From assembly GCA_963774445.1 (NCBI GenBank), contig CAVZFC010000019.1:2094735-2158734 (forward strand): DNA of 64,000 nucleotides, written 5' to 3'. The stretch's first letter is position 1. Every line of letters starts with the position of its first letter. The stretch is from CAVUQH01 sp963774445. Its GTDB lineage: Bacteria; Myxococcota_A; Polyangia; Haliangiales; Haliangiaceae. Position numbers and translations under genes: made by a program. The notes below the pieces were generated by a model that worked only from the letters and a program-made list of their open reading frames with translations, had not been told where the DNA came from and ran no database searches. Shown piece by piece: positions 10,187 to 22,387 of the stretch.

Positions 10187-11197
10187 TTAGAAGTCGAAGG
10201 TCGCGACGAATCCGGCGCCGCCCTCATTGAAGGTGGGTGACACCGAAACATGAGCGCCGCCGCTGGCCGCGGGCTGCTCGAGGTCGACGCGATACGGTTG
10301 CGCGCGGTTGATGTAGGCCAGCATCAGACCCGCAGCCAGGGCGGCTCCGCCGACGCCGTAGGCGATGAAGGCCACGGTCTGCTTGGTCACGGCGCCGCTT
10401 TTCTTGGACGTCAGGCTGTCGGGCGGAACGCAACCGCCGCAGGCGACGATTCCGTCGTCGTAGTCCTGGAAGCCGTTGCGCGCCAGCGCGTGGAGGATTC
10501 CGCCGACCGCCAGCACGGCGGCGCCACCGCCGACCACCGCCCATGGCTTCCACGGCGCGAGCTTGCGCCGATAGCGGGTGAGCTCTTCCGGGGTGTGCAT
10601 CTTGACGTCGAGATCGAGCTCGTCGCCGGGGCCGAGCACTCGGGTCTCGTCCTGGGAGACATAGCCGGGCTTGCGCGCGACCACCGTGTGCTGGCCGATG
10701 CGCACCAGAGACTCGTACTTGCCCGGGCCGGTGAAGACCTGTTTGCCGTCGAAGACCACCTCGGTCCCGGGCATGTCGCACTTGATGGAGACGCGGGCGA
10801 TCTGCTGCTGGACCAGCTTCAGGTAGCGTGTGGCGGCGTCGTACTTCTCCTGGTCGACGGCCTGCGGGCCGTACTGCACCGCGTGCTTGAGTGCTTCGTA
10901 GACCTCGAGCGGCTGGTCGAGGTTCATCAGCGCTAGCGCCAGGTTGTAGTGGATGGCCGGGTGGTTCCAGTGCTTGATCGCCGCGCGGTACTTCTCCGCG
11001 GCCTTGAGGAACAGCGAGTCCTTGAGCAACGAGTTGCCCTCGCGGAACAACTGCGTCGCCTGGGTCTTGTCGGCCTGGGATACCCCCTTGGCCCACGGCT
11101 TGCCCTCGTCTTGCGCGTGCGCCGCGCCGAAACCGATTGTCAGTGCGACGGTCGCCACGAGGACGCCCGCGCACAGCCTGGTCCGCATTGCCAACAT
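10187..11197 (-). CDS. TPR/PEGA-domain membrane protein
   Basis: The 336-aa product has a signal peptide ending near AHA, a tetratricopeptide-like helical region (about 45-125), a PEGA-type beta domain (about 135-205, with GTEVVFDGK and KPGY) and two hydrophobic segments (about 220-242 and 270-292). This layout recurs in Myxococcota envelope proteins found next to Ser/Thr kinases. The start at 11197 has a second in-frame ATG three codons later. It lies 19 bp after the kinase-nSTAND gene and 28 bp before the Cys-repeat lipoprotein, so the three are probably cotranscribed. The function is unknown; a periplasmic scaffold or sensor is likely. Confidence 0.75.
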   Translation of the reverse strand: MLAMRTRLCAGVLVATVALTIGFGAAHAQDEGKPWAKGVSQADKTQATQLFREGNSLLKDSLFLKAAEKYRAAIKHWNHPAIHYNLALALMNLDQPLEVYEALKHAVQYGPQAVDQEKYDAATRYLKLVQQQIARVSIKCDMPGTEVVFDGKQVFTGPGKYESLVRIGQHTVVARKPGYVSQDETRVLGPGDELDLDVKMHTPEELTRYRRKLAPWKPWAVVGGGAAVLAVGGILHALARNGFQDYDDGIVACGGCVPPDSLTSKKSGAVTKQTVAFIAYGVGGAALAAGLMLAYINRAQPYRVDLEQPAASGGAHVSVSPTFNEGGAGFVATFDF

Positions 11198-11216
11198 GTC
11201 TTCGATTCCCCCCGGC

Positions 11217-14294
<3,078 letters not shown>

Positions 14295-14458
14295 GGCGGT
14301 ATCCTCTGCTGCTCCCCTCCGCGCCGAGGTGGCGCGTGCGCCGCGCCGACGGCGTGATCATCGGCGGACGAATGCGAATTGTAGATCACCAAGGAAAGAA
14401 GTTCGGCGCACTTCCCCACATTCGCTGCAGTTATGTCTGCCTGACCCGGTAGTCAATT

Positions 14459-14472
14459 GTAGGCACGCCTAC
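14459..14472. repeat. Short perfect inverted repeat
   Basis: GTAGGC-AC-GCCTAC lies in the 216-bp gap between the kinase-nSTAND gene and the AAA ATPase gene, just beyond the stop of the latter. It could be a hairpin ending the AAA transcript or an operator for the kinase gene. The rest of this gap is relatively AT-rich and probably holds the kinase promoter. Confidence 0.3.
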
Positions 14473-14510
14473 GGTGGCACGCCGGTCGGGGGGCCTCACC
14501 ACGGCGGGGC

Positions 14511-15998
14511 TCAATCGGCAGCTACAGATCGTTCGGCCGCCCACGTGCGCAGCCAGGCGATCTTCTCGGCCATGGTCACCGACAGCGGCTGCGTGGCGGC
14601 GAGCTCGGCCAGCAGATGATCCGTGGCCAGCGGGCGGCGCTCGGCGAAGGCGCTGTACAGCGCCGACACGACCGATTGCTCGATCTCGGCGCCGGAAAAG
14701 CCGTCGGATGCCGCGGCAAGGGCGGCCAGATCGAAGTCGGCCGGATCGCGGCCGCGCAGGCGCAGGTGGACGGCGAAGATGTCGCCGCGTACCGCCTCGT
14801 CCGGCAGATCGACGAAGAAGATCTCGTCGAAGCGACCCTTGCGCAGAAGCTCCGGTGGCAGCTGGCTGACGTCGTTGGCGGTGGCGACGACGAACACGGT
14901 TTGATCCTTGTCCTGCATCCACGACAAGAACGCGCCGAAGACCCGCTTCTGCGTGGCGTTGTCGTCGCCGCCCGAGGCGAACGCTTTTTCGATCTCGTCG
15001 ATCCACAACACCGCGGGCGCCATCGACTCGGAGACCTCGAACGCCTTGCGCAGGTTGGCCTCGCTCTGGCCCAGGTATTTGCCGTACAGACTGCCGGCGT
15101 CCAGGCGCAACAGCGGCAGCTTCCACTCGCTGGCTACCGCCTTGGCACACAGGCTCTTGCCGCAGCCGGGGACGCCGAGGAGCAGCACCCCCTTGGGCGC
15201 CTTCAGCCCGAACTTCTCCGCCTGTCCCGGGTCGCGGAAGATCGCCGCGCGCTTCTCCAGCCAGCTCTTGAGCGACCGCATGCCGGCGACGTCGTCCATC
15301 GACAGCGGCGCCGGCACGTACTCGACCGCGCCGCTGGCCGCCAGCATGTCGGCCTTGGCCCGGCGCACCGCCTCGAGGGTGGCGCCGTCGAAACGCTGCG
15401 ACTCGACCACGCAGCGGCTGATCAGCCGGCCGATCTCGAAGAAGGTCATCCCGGCCAGCAGGTTGACCAGGCGGCGCGCCTCCTCCTTGCTCATGTTGAC
15501 GTCGAAGGCGACGCGGGTCCCCAGGTCGCGCAGCACCCGTTTGACGTAGTCCCAGCGCTCGGCGGGCGAGGGTGGGGTGACGTCGATGCGGGTGACCCGA
15601 TGCTCGAGCTCGGGCGCGAGCTGCACTCCCTCGCCGGTGAAGAAGAGCGCGCCGGCGTTCTTGGAGAACCGGTCGTAGACGTCTTTGAGCAGCTCGACGG
15701 TGACCGGCATCTCGGTGAACGCCGCCAGACTCTGCATCTCGAACACGGCCGGTTCGCGGCGCGCCAGGATCTGCTCGAGACAGTGGTGCGGTGCGATGGT
15801 CCGCTCGACGTGGGCGTCGGGGCGGCCGTCGAGGCACAACCCTTTGTGCACCCGCCAGACGTAGTGCGGCAGCTTGCTGCCGCGGGCTGCCGCCGCGATC
15901 ATCGAGTGGGCGCGCGCGTCGTCGTCCGTTTCCAGGAGGATGAGCGCGTGGTGCGCGACGAGGATGAGCTCGAGGTCGTGGACCAGGTCGTCCGGCAC
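14511..15998 (-). CDS. AAA ATPase, Ycf46-like
   Basis: The 495-aa product has an N-terminal helical domain (about 1-230) and one AAA ATPase module (about 235-450). Walker A is GVPGCGKS (275-282), Walker B is WIDEIEK (332-338), a sensor-1 Asn lies in ATAND, and the arginine-finger region is GRFDEIF. The organisation matches the Ycf46 family known from cyanobacteria and many other bacteria, whose job is poorly defined (a role in CO2 utilisation has been described in cyanobacteria). It begins 15 bp downstream of a receiver/HATPase-like gene, so the two are probably cotranscribed. Confidence 0.82.
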   Translation of the reverse strand: MPDDLVHDLELILVAHHALILLETDDDARAHSMIAAAARGSKLPHYVWRVHKGLCLDGRPDAHVERTIAPHHCLEQILARREPAVFEMQSLAAFTEMPVTVELLKDVYDRFSKNAGALFFTGEGVQLAPELEHRVTRIDVTPPSPAERWDYVKRVLRDLGTRVAFDVNMSKEEARRLVNLLAGMTFFEIGRLISRCVVESQRFDGATLEAVRRAKADMLAASGAVEYVPAPLSMDDVAGMRSLKSWLEKRAAIFRDPGQAEKFGLKAPKGVLLLGVPGCGKSLCAKAVASEWKLPLLRLDAGSLYGKYLGQSEANLRKAFEVSESMAPAVLWIDEIEKAFASGGDDNATQKRVFGAFLSWMQDKDQTVFVVATANDVSQLPPELLRKGRFDEIFFVDLPDEAVRGDIFAVHLRLRGRDPADFDLAALAAASDGFSGAEIEQSVVSALYSAFAERRPLATDHLLAELAATQPLSVTMAEKIAWLRTWAAERSVAAD

Positions 15999-16013
15999 GC
16001 CCTGGAGAATAGC

Positions 16014-17159
16014 CTACGCCGTGCGGCCGATGACGATCGTCGGCTCCGACACGCTGGAAGCCCGCGGGTGGCGGCGGATCGGCTGGAGCAGGGGCACCAC
16101 CTCGGCCTTGCGCCCGCGCGCGGCCAGGGTCGAGAAGAGCTCGCGGCGCAGCTCCGGGGCGACGACCACGCTGTCGCCGGCATGCGCTTCGGCGGCGGCC
16201 TCCTCGTGGGTGAACAGGTGCAGGGAGTGGCCGCGCTCACGCACGCCGCGCATGCGCGAGGTCAGGTTGACGATGGCGATCACCTCGGTGCGCCGGCCGG
16301 CCTGGACGTTGACCACCAGCTGGCTGACCGACGACAGGACCGTGTACAGGCCCAGCCCCGCGCCGCCGGCCTTTTGCTCGATCGGATCGTCGGCACCGAA
16401 GCAGCGGCGCAGGCCGGCGCGGATGTGCCGCGGACCCAGGGCGCCGAACCAGTCGGTCACCGACAGCACGAACAGCCGGCCGTCGGAGCCGAACTCGACC
16501 TGCGCGTGCTCCCACGGGTCGAGGACGATCTTCTCGCGCCGATCGCAGCGGGCGTAGCGTGCGCGCCCGCGCTCGTCGCGCGGGGCGTTGTAGACCGCGT
16601 TGGTCACCAGCTCGTCGACCACCAGGCCCATCGCCTGGCGGATATCCCGGCCGGCCCCCAGCCAGCCGAGGTAATCCTGGACGCAGTCGATCACGTCGTC
16701 TCGGTCGTCGGCGCCGCGCACCGGGACGGTTGACAGGTTGACGGCGAAATCGGGCAGGTATTTCTTGGCGCCGAAGATGTCGTTGCGCAGGATCTTCTCG
16801 GCAGTCACCACCACCTCGCGCGCGTCGAACGACGCCAGGCCGTCGCCGCCGCCTCCGGACGACACGAAGTGGGGCACCGCCAGGTCGCACACGCACTCGA
16901 GCAGGGCGTCGGGATCGATGCTGGTCGACAGCACGGCAAACGGCACCCGCTCGTAGGCGGCCCAGGCGAGCTCGTCGAGATCGTCGCGCTCGGCGTAATC
17001 GAACAGCACCAGGTTGACGGCGCGGGCGCCGATCAGCTCGCGGGCGGTGGCCGGTGAGTTGACCTGGGCGACCTCGTTGCCGGCGGCCCGAAGGCAGGTG
17101 CAGAGCCGGCGCGCGCCGCTACGGTCACGGGTGTACAGCAGAATCGACTTGCCCAGCAT
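16014..17159 (-). CDS. Receiver-like domain fused to a histidine-kinase-type ATPase domain
   Basis: In the 381-aa product, residues 1-130 look like a response-regulator receiver (an LVLFDY strand with Asp54 as possible phosphoacceptor, though the rest is diverged). Residues about 160-310 are an HATPase_c fold with N-box DELVTNA (182-188) and GGAGLGLY. There is no DHp/H-box, so it is not a classical histidine kinase; the ATPase is closer to anti-sigma or SpoIIAB/RsbW-type folds. The C-terminal 70 residues are not recognised. It may act in partner switching. It is followed after 15 bp by the Ycf46-like ATPase. Confidence 0.65.
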   Translation of the reverse strand: MLGKSILLYTRDRSGARRLCTCLRAAGNEVAQVNSPATARELIGARAVNLVLFDYAERDDLDELAWAAYERVPFAVLSTSIDPDALLECVCDLAVPHFVSSGGGGDGLASFDAREVVVTAEKILRNDIFGAKKYLPDFAVNLSTVPVRGADDRDDVIDCVQDYLGWLGAGRDIRQAMGLVVDELVTNAVYNAPRDERGRARYARCDRREKIVLDPWEHAQVEFGSDGRLFVLSVTDWFGALGPRHIRAGLRRCFGADDPIEQKAGGAGLGLYTVLSSVSQLVVNVQAGRRTEVIAIVNLTSRMRGVRERGHSLHLFTHEEAAAEAHAGDSVVVAPELRRELFSTLAARGRKAEVVPLLQPIRRHPRASSVSEPTIVIGRTA

Positions 17160-17283
17160 GGGTGACTTGCCTCGCAGGTTTCATGCCACGTGCAAGCCGG
17201 CGGCATCGCTGTACCGCCTGCGGCCGGCTGTACCAATGTTGCGCGATCGGCGGTGTACCCCGAAGGGCCAGCCGCGCATCCAC

Positions 17284-17308
17284 TGTAAGCCGGACGACTC
17301 CGGCTACA
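17284..17308 (-). terminator. Hairpin downstream of the ThDP-enzyme gene
   Basis: An imperfect inverted repeat (AGCCGGA, 4-nt loop, TCCGGCT, extended by TGT/ACA with one bulge) lies 9 bp beyond the stop of the minus-strand ThDP enzyme. There is no clear U tract on the transcript, so terminator activity is only plausible. Confidence 0.35.
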
Positions 17309-17316
17309 GGGAAAAC

Positions 17317-19056
17317 CTACATGGAGATCGAGCCCTTACGGAAGTCGCTGGCGCCGATGTGGACGTTGATGCAGACCGGCTTGCCCGCCTGCGACGCCTC
17401 GATCGCCTGGTCGAGGACGCGCTCGGTGTCGGCCGGATCGGTGAGCAGCATGCCGACGCCGCCGTAGCCTTCGGCCACGGTCTGGTAGTCGCAGCGGCGC
17501 AGCACCGTGCCGACGTCGTCGCCGAGGATCTCGACCTGCTCGCGCGCGATCTGCGCCCACGCGCCGTCGCTGCCGATCACCGCGATCGGCGCCAGGCCGT
17601 GGCGCACGCAGGTGTCGAACTCGGACAGGCTGTAGGCGCTGGAGCCGTCGCCGTAGATCAGCCAGACCTGCGCGCCGGGCCGGCACAGCGACGCGCCCAC
17701 GGCGAAGCCGCCGCCGACGCCGAGGGTGCCGAAGACGCCCGGGTCGAGCCACGACAGCGGGCTGCGCGGGCGAAGGATGTACGCCGCCGTGGCGACGAAG
17801 TCGCCGCCGTCGACCACCAGCACCGAGTCGTCGGCCAGCTTCTCTTCGAGCGTGCGGAAGAACGCCAGCGGGTTGACCAGCTCGCCGCCGGCCGCGGCCT
17901 GGTCGGCGATCTGCGCGTCGCGCGTCTCTTCGCGCTCGCGCACCGTGGCGAACCAGCTGTCGCGGGCGCGTGGCTCGCCGACGGCCGCCGCCAGCTCCTG
18001 GATGAATTGACCGGGGTGCATCTCCACTGCGATCTCCGGCTTGCGGTTCTTGCGCAGGTCGACCGGGCTGAGGTTGGCCGCGATCAGTGTCGCCTTGGAC
18101 GAGATGCTGCGGCCGTAGCCGAGGCGGAAGTCGAACGGGAAGCCGGCGACCACGACCACGTCGGCCTCTTTGAGCGACTTGCCGCGGGCATGGCGGAACT
18201 GCACGTCGCTGGTCCGCCCGAGCAGGCCGCGGGCCATGCCGCCGAGCCAGACCGGGATGCCCAGCTCCTCCACCGCGCGCGCCAGCGGCGCGGCGTCGCC
18301 GACGTTGACCAGCGCCTGGCTGCCGACGACCAGCGCCGGGCGCTCGGCGTTGCGCAGGACCTCGGCCGCCTCGGCGACGCTGCCGCTGCGCCGCGGGCGC
18401 GACAGCTCCAGCCTGGGCAGCTCGATGCCGACGTGAGGAGCGTGGAACTGGCGGTAGAGGTGGCCGCGCAGGTACAGCTCCAGCGCCTTTGCGCCCAGGC
18501 CGCTGGCGTGCTCGACGCCGCTCTCCTTGATGTACCAGCTCTTGACCAGCTCCTCGGGGTAGAGCACGTCGACCGGCACCTCGATGAAGACCGGGCCGGG
18601 CACGCCGTTGGCCGCCAGCTCGAGTGCCTTGTCGACCGTCGGACCCAGCGCCGACACCGTGCGCACGCTGGTGGTCCACTTGGTGATCGGCTTCATCAGC
18701 GACATCTGATCGATGTCCTGCAGCGCGCCCCGGCCCTTGAGGATGGTCGGGGTCGCGCCGCCGAAGATGACCACGGGCGACTGCGCCATCTGCGCGTTCT
18801 TGACCGCGGTGACCGTGTTGGTCACGCCCGGACCGGCGGTGACCGCTGCGATGCCGGGGACGCCAGTCATGCGCGCCACGGCGTCGGCGGCGAAGACGGC
18901 GTTCTTTTCGTCGCGCACGTCCACCACCTTGATCCCGCAGGCCTTGGCTCCGACGAGAATGGGCGAGATGTGCCCGCCACAAAGGGTGAACAGGAAACGG
19001 ATTCCCCGGCGCGCGAGGACCTCTCCGATGATTGCTCCGCCGTCTCGATCGGGCAT
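17317..19056 (-). CDS. ThDP-dependent enzyme, acetolactate synthase/2-hydroxyacyl-CoA lyase (ILVBL) family
   Basis: The 579-aa product has the three domains of ThDP enzymes. The N-terminal PYR domain carries the activating Glu in VRDEKNA; the C-terminal PP domain carries GDGSSAYS for Mg-ThDP. The C-terminal stretch GAWAQIAREQ resembles mammalian ILVBL/HACL2 more than IlvB. The usual Asn closing the GDG motif is replaced (VIGSDG). I chose the ATG at 19056; the frame is open 73 codons further upstream, but that stretch is basic and unlike the family. Cleavage of 2-hydroxyacyl-CoA (alpha-oxidation) is likely, which would fit the lipid operon at the start of the window; acetolactate synthase is the alternative. 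Confidence 0.78.
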   Translation of the reverse strand: MPDRDGGAIIGEVLARRGIRFLFTLCGGHISPILVGAKACGIKVVDVRDEKNAVFAADAVARMTGVPGIAAVTAGPGVTNTVTAVKNAQMAQSPVVIFGGATPTILKGRGALQDIDQMSLMKPITKWTTSVRTVSALGPTVDKALELAANGVPGPVFIEVPVDVLYPEELVKSWYIKESGVEHASGLGAKALELYLRGHLYRQFHAPHVGIELPRLELSRPRRSGSVAEAAEVLRNAERPALVVGSQALVNVGDAAPLARAVEELGIPVWLGGMARGLLGRTSDVQFRHARGKSLKEADVVVVAGFPFDFRLGYGRSISSKATLIAANLSPVDLRKNRKPEIAVEMHPGQFIQELAAAVGEPRARDSWFATVREREETRDAQIADQAAAGGELVNPLAFFRTLEEKLADDSVLVVDGGDFVATAAYILRPRSPLSWLDPGVFGTLGVGGGFAVGASLCRPGAQVWLIYGDGSSAYSLSEFDTCVRHGLAPIAVIGSDGAWAQIAREQVEILGDDVGTVLRRCDYQTVAEGYGGVGMLLTDPADTERVLDQAIEASQAGKPVCINVHIGASDFRKGSISM

Positions 19057-19274
19057 GGCGCGCACGATCGCACAACCTGGTGATCGCCGTCCGCGGTTTT
19101 TTCCCGAATCATTCCGCGGTTGCGGCCTCCCCGAGGGGCGGTTCCCTGACGCACCGCGCCGCACAACGTTGCGAAAATCAACGGAATCTTTCCTGGCCAC
19201 GGCACTGCTTTCGTGGTCTCTGAACGGTGCTCGGTCGCCCTTGTGGGGGGGACGAACGGGGCGAGGAGAGCGCA

Positions 19275-19499
19275 ATGCAGATCGAACGTGAAGAAGAATG
19301 GGAACGCGACGTCTTCGACAACCTCGGAGAGTTGATCAGCGAGATGATGCAGGCCCTCCAGGCGACGGCCGCGTCGCTGCACGCACTGGCCGAAGCCCCG
19401 TACGTGCCCGTGGTGTCGCCAGGTGAGCTGGCCCGCGGGATGAACGCCATGCCGTCGTGGGACGAAGCCGACGACGCCTGGTGCCCGCGCCTGGCCTAG
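19275..19499 (+). CDS. Small acidic protein of unknown function
   Basis: The ATG at 19275 is preceded by a good Shine-Dalgarno (GAGGAG, spacing about 6). The 74-aa product is acidic and helical in its first half (many Glu, Leu, Met), with Trp-containing acidic residues at the C-terminus. It has no signal peptide or membrane segment and is not recognised. It lies alone between the divergent ThDP-enzyme gene and a TPR protein gene. The 218-bp gap upstream shows nothing recognisable and should hold the promoters of both divergent genes. Confidence 0.55.
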   Translation: MQIEREEEWERDVFDNLGELISEMMQALQATAASLHALAEAPYVPVVSPGELARGMNAMPSWDEADDAWCPRLA

Positions 19500-19553
19500 T
19501 GACCGCGGCGTAGCCACGCCCCTCGACTCCGGTGTAAATTCGAACGCCGGGGG

Positions 19554-20480
19554 ATGCGCCGGCTCATCATCATCTGTATCTGTGTGCTCGGCCTGGCGAC
19601 GGCGCTGCCGCGCGTGGCCACGGCTGACGGCCCGACCGCGCGGGAAAAGAAGAAGGCCCGCAAGCTGGTCCTGGCGGCGGCGCGGCACAAGCGCAAGGGC
19701 GACAAGTACGCCAAGCACAAGGGCAAGCGCTACGCCAAGAAGGCCGACAAGGAGTATCGCAGCGCGGTTACCGGCTACCTCGAGTCGTTCAGTCTGGTCG
19801 AGGACGACGACGTGGTGTTCAAGCTTGCCGAGGTCTACCGGGCCCGCGGCGAGAGCCGCTGGGCGCTGCGCGGCTACCAGCATTACCTGGAGCTCCAGCC
19901 CAACGGCACCCACGCCGAGAGCGCGCAGGCCCAGGTCGACGCGCTCACTGCGACGCTGGCCGACGCCTCCGAGGACGAAGGCGTCGGGCCGGCCGCGCTC
20001 GATCCGACGGCCGTGTTCGGGCTCGAGGAACCGCCACCCGAGGAGAAGCCGGAGCCGCCGCCCGAGGAGAAGCCGGCCCCGAAACCGGAGCCAACGCCGG
20101 AGCCGGTGATTACCGGGCGGGCGCCGAAGAAGCAGCCGGGGCGCCTCTTGAAGTGGGGCGGCATCGGCACCGCCAGCGCGGGCGCCGTGTTGCTGACGGT
20201 CGGCGTCGTCTTCGGCGTGCAGGCCAGCTCGGCGGCCAGCGACCTCGAGAACAACACCGACCAGTGGAACCAGAACGACAAGCAGCGCATCCGCGACGGC
20301 CAGGCGGCGGCGGACAAGATGGTGCTGTTCACCGGCCTGGGCATCGCCACCATGGCGGTCGGCGGAGTCGTCTACTACCTGGGGATGCGCGCCGACGCGC
20401 ACGCCACCGAGAAGCGCGTGGTCGTCGCGCCGCGCGTCGACGGCGACCTGCTGGGGCTGGCCGTGAGCGGGAGCTTCTGA
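19554..20480 (+). CDS. TPR-type envelope protein with Pro/Glu linker and two membrane segments
   Basis: The 308-aa product has a signal peptide (1-24, ending ATA), a basic helical TPR-like region (about 28-140), a Pro/Glu/Lys linker (about 160-190, PPEEKPEPPPEEKP) and two hydrophobic segments (about 205-228 and 262-282). The layout parallels the TPR/PEGA protein at 10187-11197 but without a PEGA domain. Its stop shares one base with the ATG of the next lipoprotein gene (TGATG), so they are coupled. The function is unknown. Confidence 0.75.
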   Translation: MRRLIIICICVLGLATALPRVATADGPTAREKKKARKLVLAAARHKRKGDKYAKHKGKRYAKKADKEYRSAVTGYLESFSLVEDDDVVFKLAEVYRARGESRWALRGYQHYLELQPNGTHAESAQAQVDALTATLADASEDEGVGPAALDPTAVFGLEEPPPEEKPEPPPEEKPAPKPEPTPEPVITGRAPKKQPGRLLKWGGIGTASAGAVLLTVGVVFGVQASSAASDLENNTDQWNQNDKQRIRDGQAAADKMVLFTGLGIATMAVGGVVYYLGMRADAHATEKRVVVAPRVDGDLLGLAVSGSF

Positions 20481-20944
20481 TGCGCGTCGCGCTGATCGCC
20501 GCCGCCGTGGCGCTGCTGGGCGCCTGCTTCAACCCGGACTACCCGGCGAACTTGCCGTGCGACCCGACCGGCTGGTGCCCGCCCGGCCAGACCTGCAACG
20601 TGCGCAACATGTGCATCGCTGACGTCACCGGCGATGGCGACGGCGGCGTGGCAGCGATCGACGGCACCCCGGCCGACGCCGGTCACGGCGCGCTGACCGC
20701 CATCGACATCGGCGCCGACGTCACCATCGCCGTCGGCGAGACCTACCAGTTCACGGTCACAGGCACCTACGAAGACGGCTCGACCATGGAGATCACCGAC
20801 TTCGCCATTTGGGACAGCAGCGACATGGCGGTGATGTACCTCGACTTCATGGGCCTGGCCCACGGCGAGGCGGCCGGGCAGGCGACCGCGCGCGCCCGCT
20901 ACGGCGGCCGCGTTGACACCGCGCTGGTGACTGTCACGCCCTAG
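20480..20944 (+). CDS. Lipoprotein with bacterial Ig-like (Big_2-type) domain
   Basis: The 154-aa product has a lipobox LLGAC (Cys15), a short Cys-rich segment (CDPTGWCPPGQTC) common in myxococcal lipoproteins, a GDGDGG linker, and a C-terminal beta domain with VAVGETYQFTVTGTYEDGS, typical of Big_2/invasin-like folds. The start is fixed by the TGATG overlap with the upstream TPR gene. Its stop codon lies in a CTAG that is also the stop of the convergent gene. Confidence 0.72.
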   Translation: MRVALIAAAVALLGACFNPDYPANLPCDPTGWCPPGQTCNVRNMCIADVTGDGDGGVAAIDGTPADAGHGALTAIDIGADVTIAVGETYQFTVTGTYEDGSTMEITDFAIWDSSDMAVMYLDFMGLAHGEAAGQATARARYGGRVDTALVTVTP

Positions 20945-21408
20945 AAGTTGCCCTGGAGCAGCGGCAGCTGCAGCTCGACGTAGCGCCTGCCACCCAGCGA
21001 GCGCGGCACCATGTCGATCTCCGGCAGATCGATCGACAGCCGCCGGCCGGCCAGCCCCAGATCGACGTGCGCCTTCACCTGCGCCGCGCCATGGGCGAAG
21101 ACCACGTTGCTGTCGATCGACAGCCCCAGCGCGTCGTCGTCGCCGGCGTTGACCTTGACCTTGGCCATGTTCGAGCCGGCGTCGTAGTGCAGGCTGAGCA
21201 TGTCGAACGAGATCTCGCTGAGGTGGCCGTCGATCTCCTCGGACAGCGACTCGAGCTGGTCCTTGATCTGCGCCGACAAGCTCGGCGCGGGCGCGATCGC
21301 CGGCGTCTCGGTCAGCTGATCAGCGCGCGCCGCCGCCGGCTCGGCGACCAGACCGACGACCGCCAGCAGCAGCACCATCCCGGGGCTCCCCCTCATTTCC
21401 GGTTTCAT
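20941..21408 (-). CDS. Secreted or periplasmic protein of unknown function
   Basis: I chose the ATG at 21408 because it gives a signal peptide (MKPEMRG, then a hydrophobic run ending ARA). The 155-aa product then has an acidic helical stretch (SEEIDGHLSEISFD) and an amphipathic beta-rich C-terminus. It is not recognised. Its stop codon is the reverse complement of the stop of the convergent lipoprotein gene (shared CTAG), so the two 3' ends overlap by 4 bp. Confidence 0.6.
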   Translation of the reverse strand: MKPEMRGSPGMVLLLAVVGLVAEPAAARADQLTETPAIAPAPSLSAQIKDQLESLSEEIDGHLSEISFDMLSLHYDAGSNMAKVKVNAGDDDALGLSIDSNVVFAHGAAQVKAHVDLGLAGRRLSIDLPEIDMVPRSLGGRRYVELQLPLLQGNF

Positions 21409-21546
21409 CCTGCGCGCCCCGGGGTGTTGCGTAAGTAGCCCAGCCCACCAAACCCGGCAAAACCCGGCCAAACCGGGGTTCATTTTCGGGATCGGATGCG
21501 AAACACCATCTTGTCTTACATCTACCTACCAGACTAGGTTGCGCGG

Positions 21547-22296
21547 ATGTCTTCCGTCCGCACCCACCTTCTCGCAGCCTTGCCCCTCCTCACCCTCGCG
21601 GCCTGCGCCAGCGGCCAGAACGCCGACGGCAACGGCAACGGCAACGGCGGCGGAGCCGATGCCCGGGTCGGCAACGGCACCCCCGACGGCAGCATCTTCG
21701 GAACCCCGGACTCCGCTCCAACCCCTGACGCGCCGGTTCTCCCCGACGCCATGGAGGGCGCCCCCGACGCCATGGGCGTCGCCGACGCCACGCCGGGCCC
21801 CGACGCGCCGCCGCCCGCCGACGCCGGCCCGCCGTCCGACTCTGGCGCCGTCGTCAACGTCTGCACCGAAGCCCAGCCGTACGCGGTCAACGACTTCTGC
21901 AACATGGCGATGGACCTGACCGCCGACGCCACCAGCGGCGGCGCCGACGTCTTTGGCGACACCACCAACTACGCCAACGACCTCGAGCCCGCCACCAGCT
22001 GCACCAGCGGCTTCGGCCTCGACGGCCCCGACGCCATGTACCGCGTCGACGCCACCGCCGGCCAGACCATCACCGCGACCGTCACGCCGCAGGCCTCGTC
22101 GTTCGACGTCGGCATGTACATCGTGCCCGACTGCAACAGCGCCACCACCTGCCTGGCCGGCATCGACGCCGTCGCCGGCACCGGCGCCGAGACGCTGACC
22201 TACACGGCGACCACGACCGCCAGCTACTACCTCATCGTCAACAGCTACCTGGGCAGCGAGTACGGCTGCTACGAGCTCCAGGTCTCGGTCCAGTAG
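21547..22296 (+). CDS. Lipoprotein with PPC-type C-terminal beta domain
   Basis: The 249-aa product has lipobox LAAC (Cys19), an Asn/Gly then Asp/Ala/Pro linker (about 25-100) typical of this lineage, and a domain from about 103 to 249 like bacterial pre-peptidase C-terminal domains (MYRVDATAGQTITATV, YYLIVNSY, GCYELQVS) with Cys residues that could pair. It is a probable outer-membrane or surface lipoprotein, and no catalytic domain is present. The 138-bp gap upstream holds GC-rich direct copies of AACCCGGC and no obvious promoter. Confidence 0.7.
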   Translation: MSSVRTHLLAALPLLTLAACASGQNADGNGNGNGGGADARVGNGTPDGSIFGTPDSAPTPDAPVLPDAMEGAPDAMGVADATPGPDAPPPADAGPPSDSGAVVNVCTEAQPYAVNDFCNMAMDLTADATSGGADVFGDTTNYANDLEPATSCTSGFGLDGPDAMYRVDATAGQTITATVTPQASSFDVGMYIVPDCNSATTCLAGIDAVAGTGAETLTYTATTTASYYLIVNSYLGSEYGCYELQVSVQ

Positions 22297-22357
22297 CCGC
22301 CGGCCGCTGACCGCGCTCAGCTGACTGCGTCGCGCGCGTGGCCCATCGCCTCTGCCC

Positions 22358-22387
22358 TTGACAAGGCGGGAGGCGTATGGCCATAAG
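22358..22387 (+). promoter_or_regulatory. Candidate sigma-70-type promoter of the metal-efflux operon
   Basis: TTGACA (22358-22363) and CATAAG (22382-22387) are separated by 18 bp, and a small palindrome CCTT-GAC-AAGG covers the -35 box. This is an unusually good match in such GC-rich DNA. If it is real, transcription would begin near 22394, after the ATG at 22377 and just before the in-frame ATG at 22398. Confidence 0.4.

Noticed and set aside
14616..16733. 705-aa plus-strand frame spanning two minus-strand genes
   Set aside because: It runs across a gene boundary antisense to two conserved proteins.
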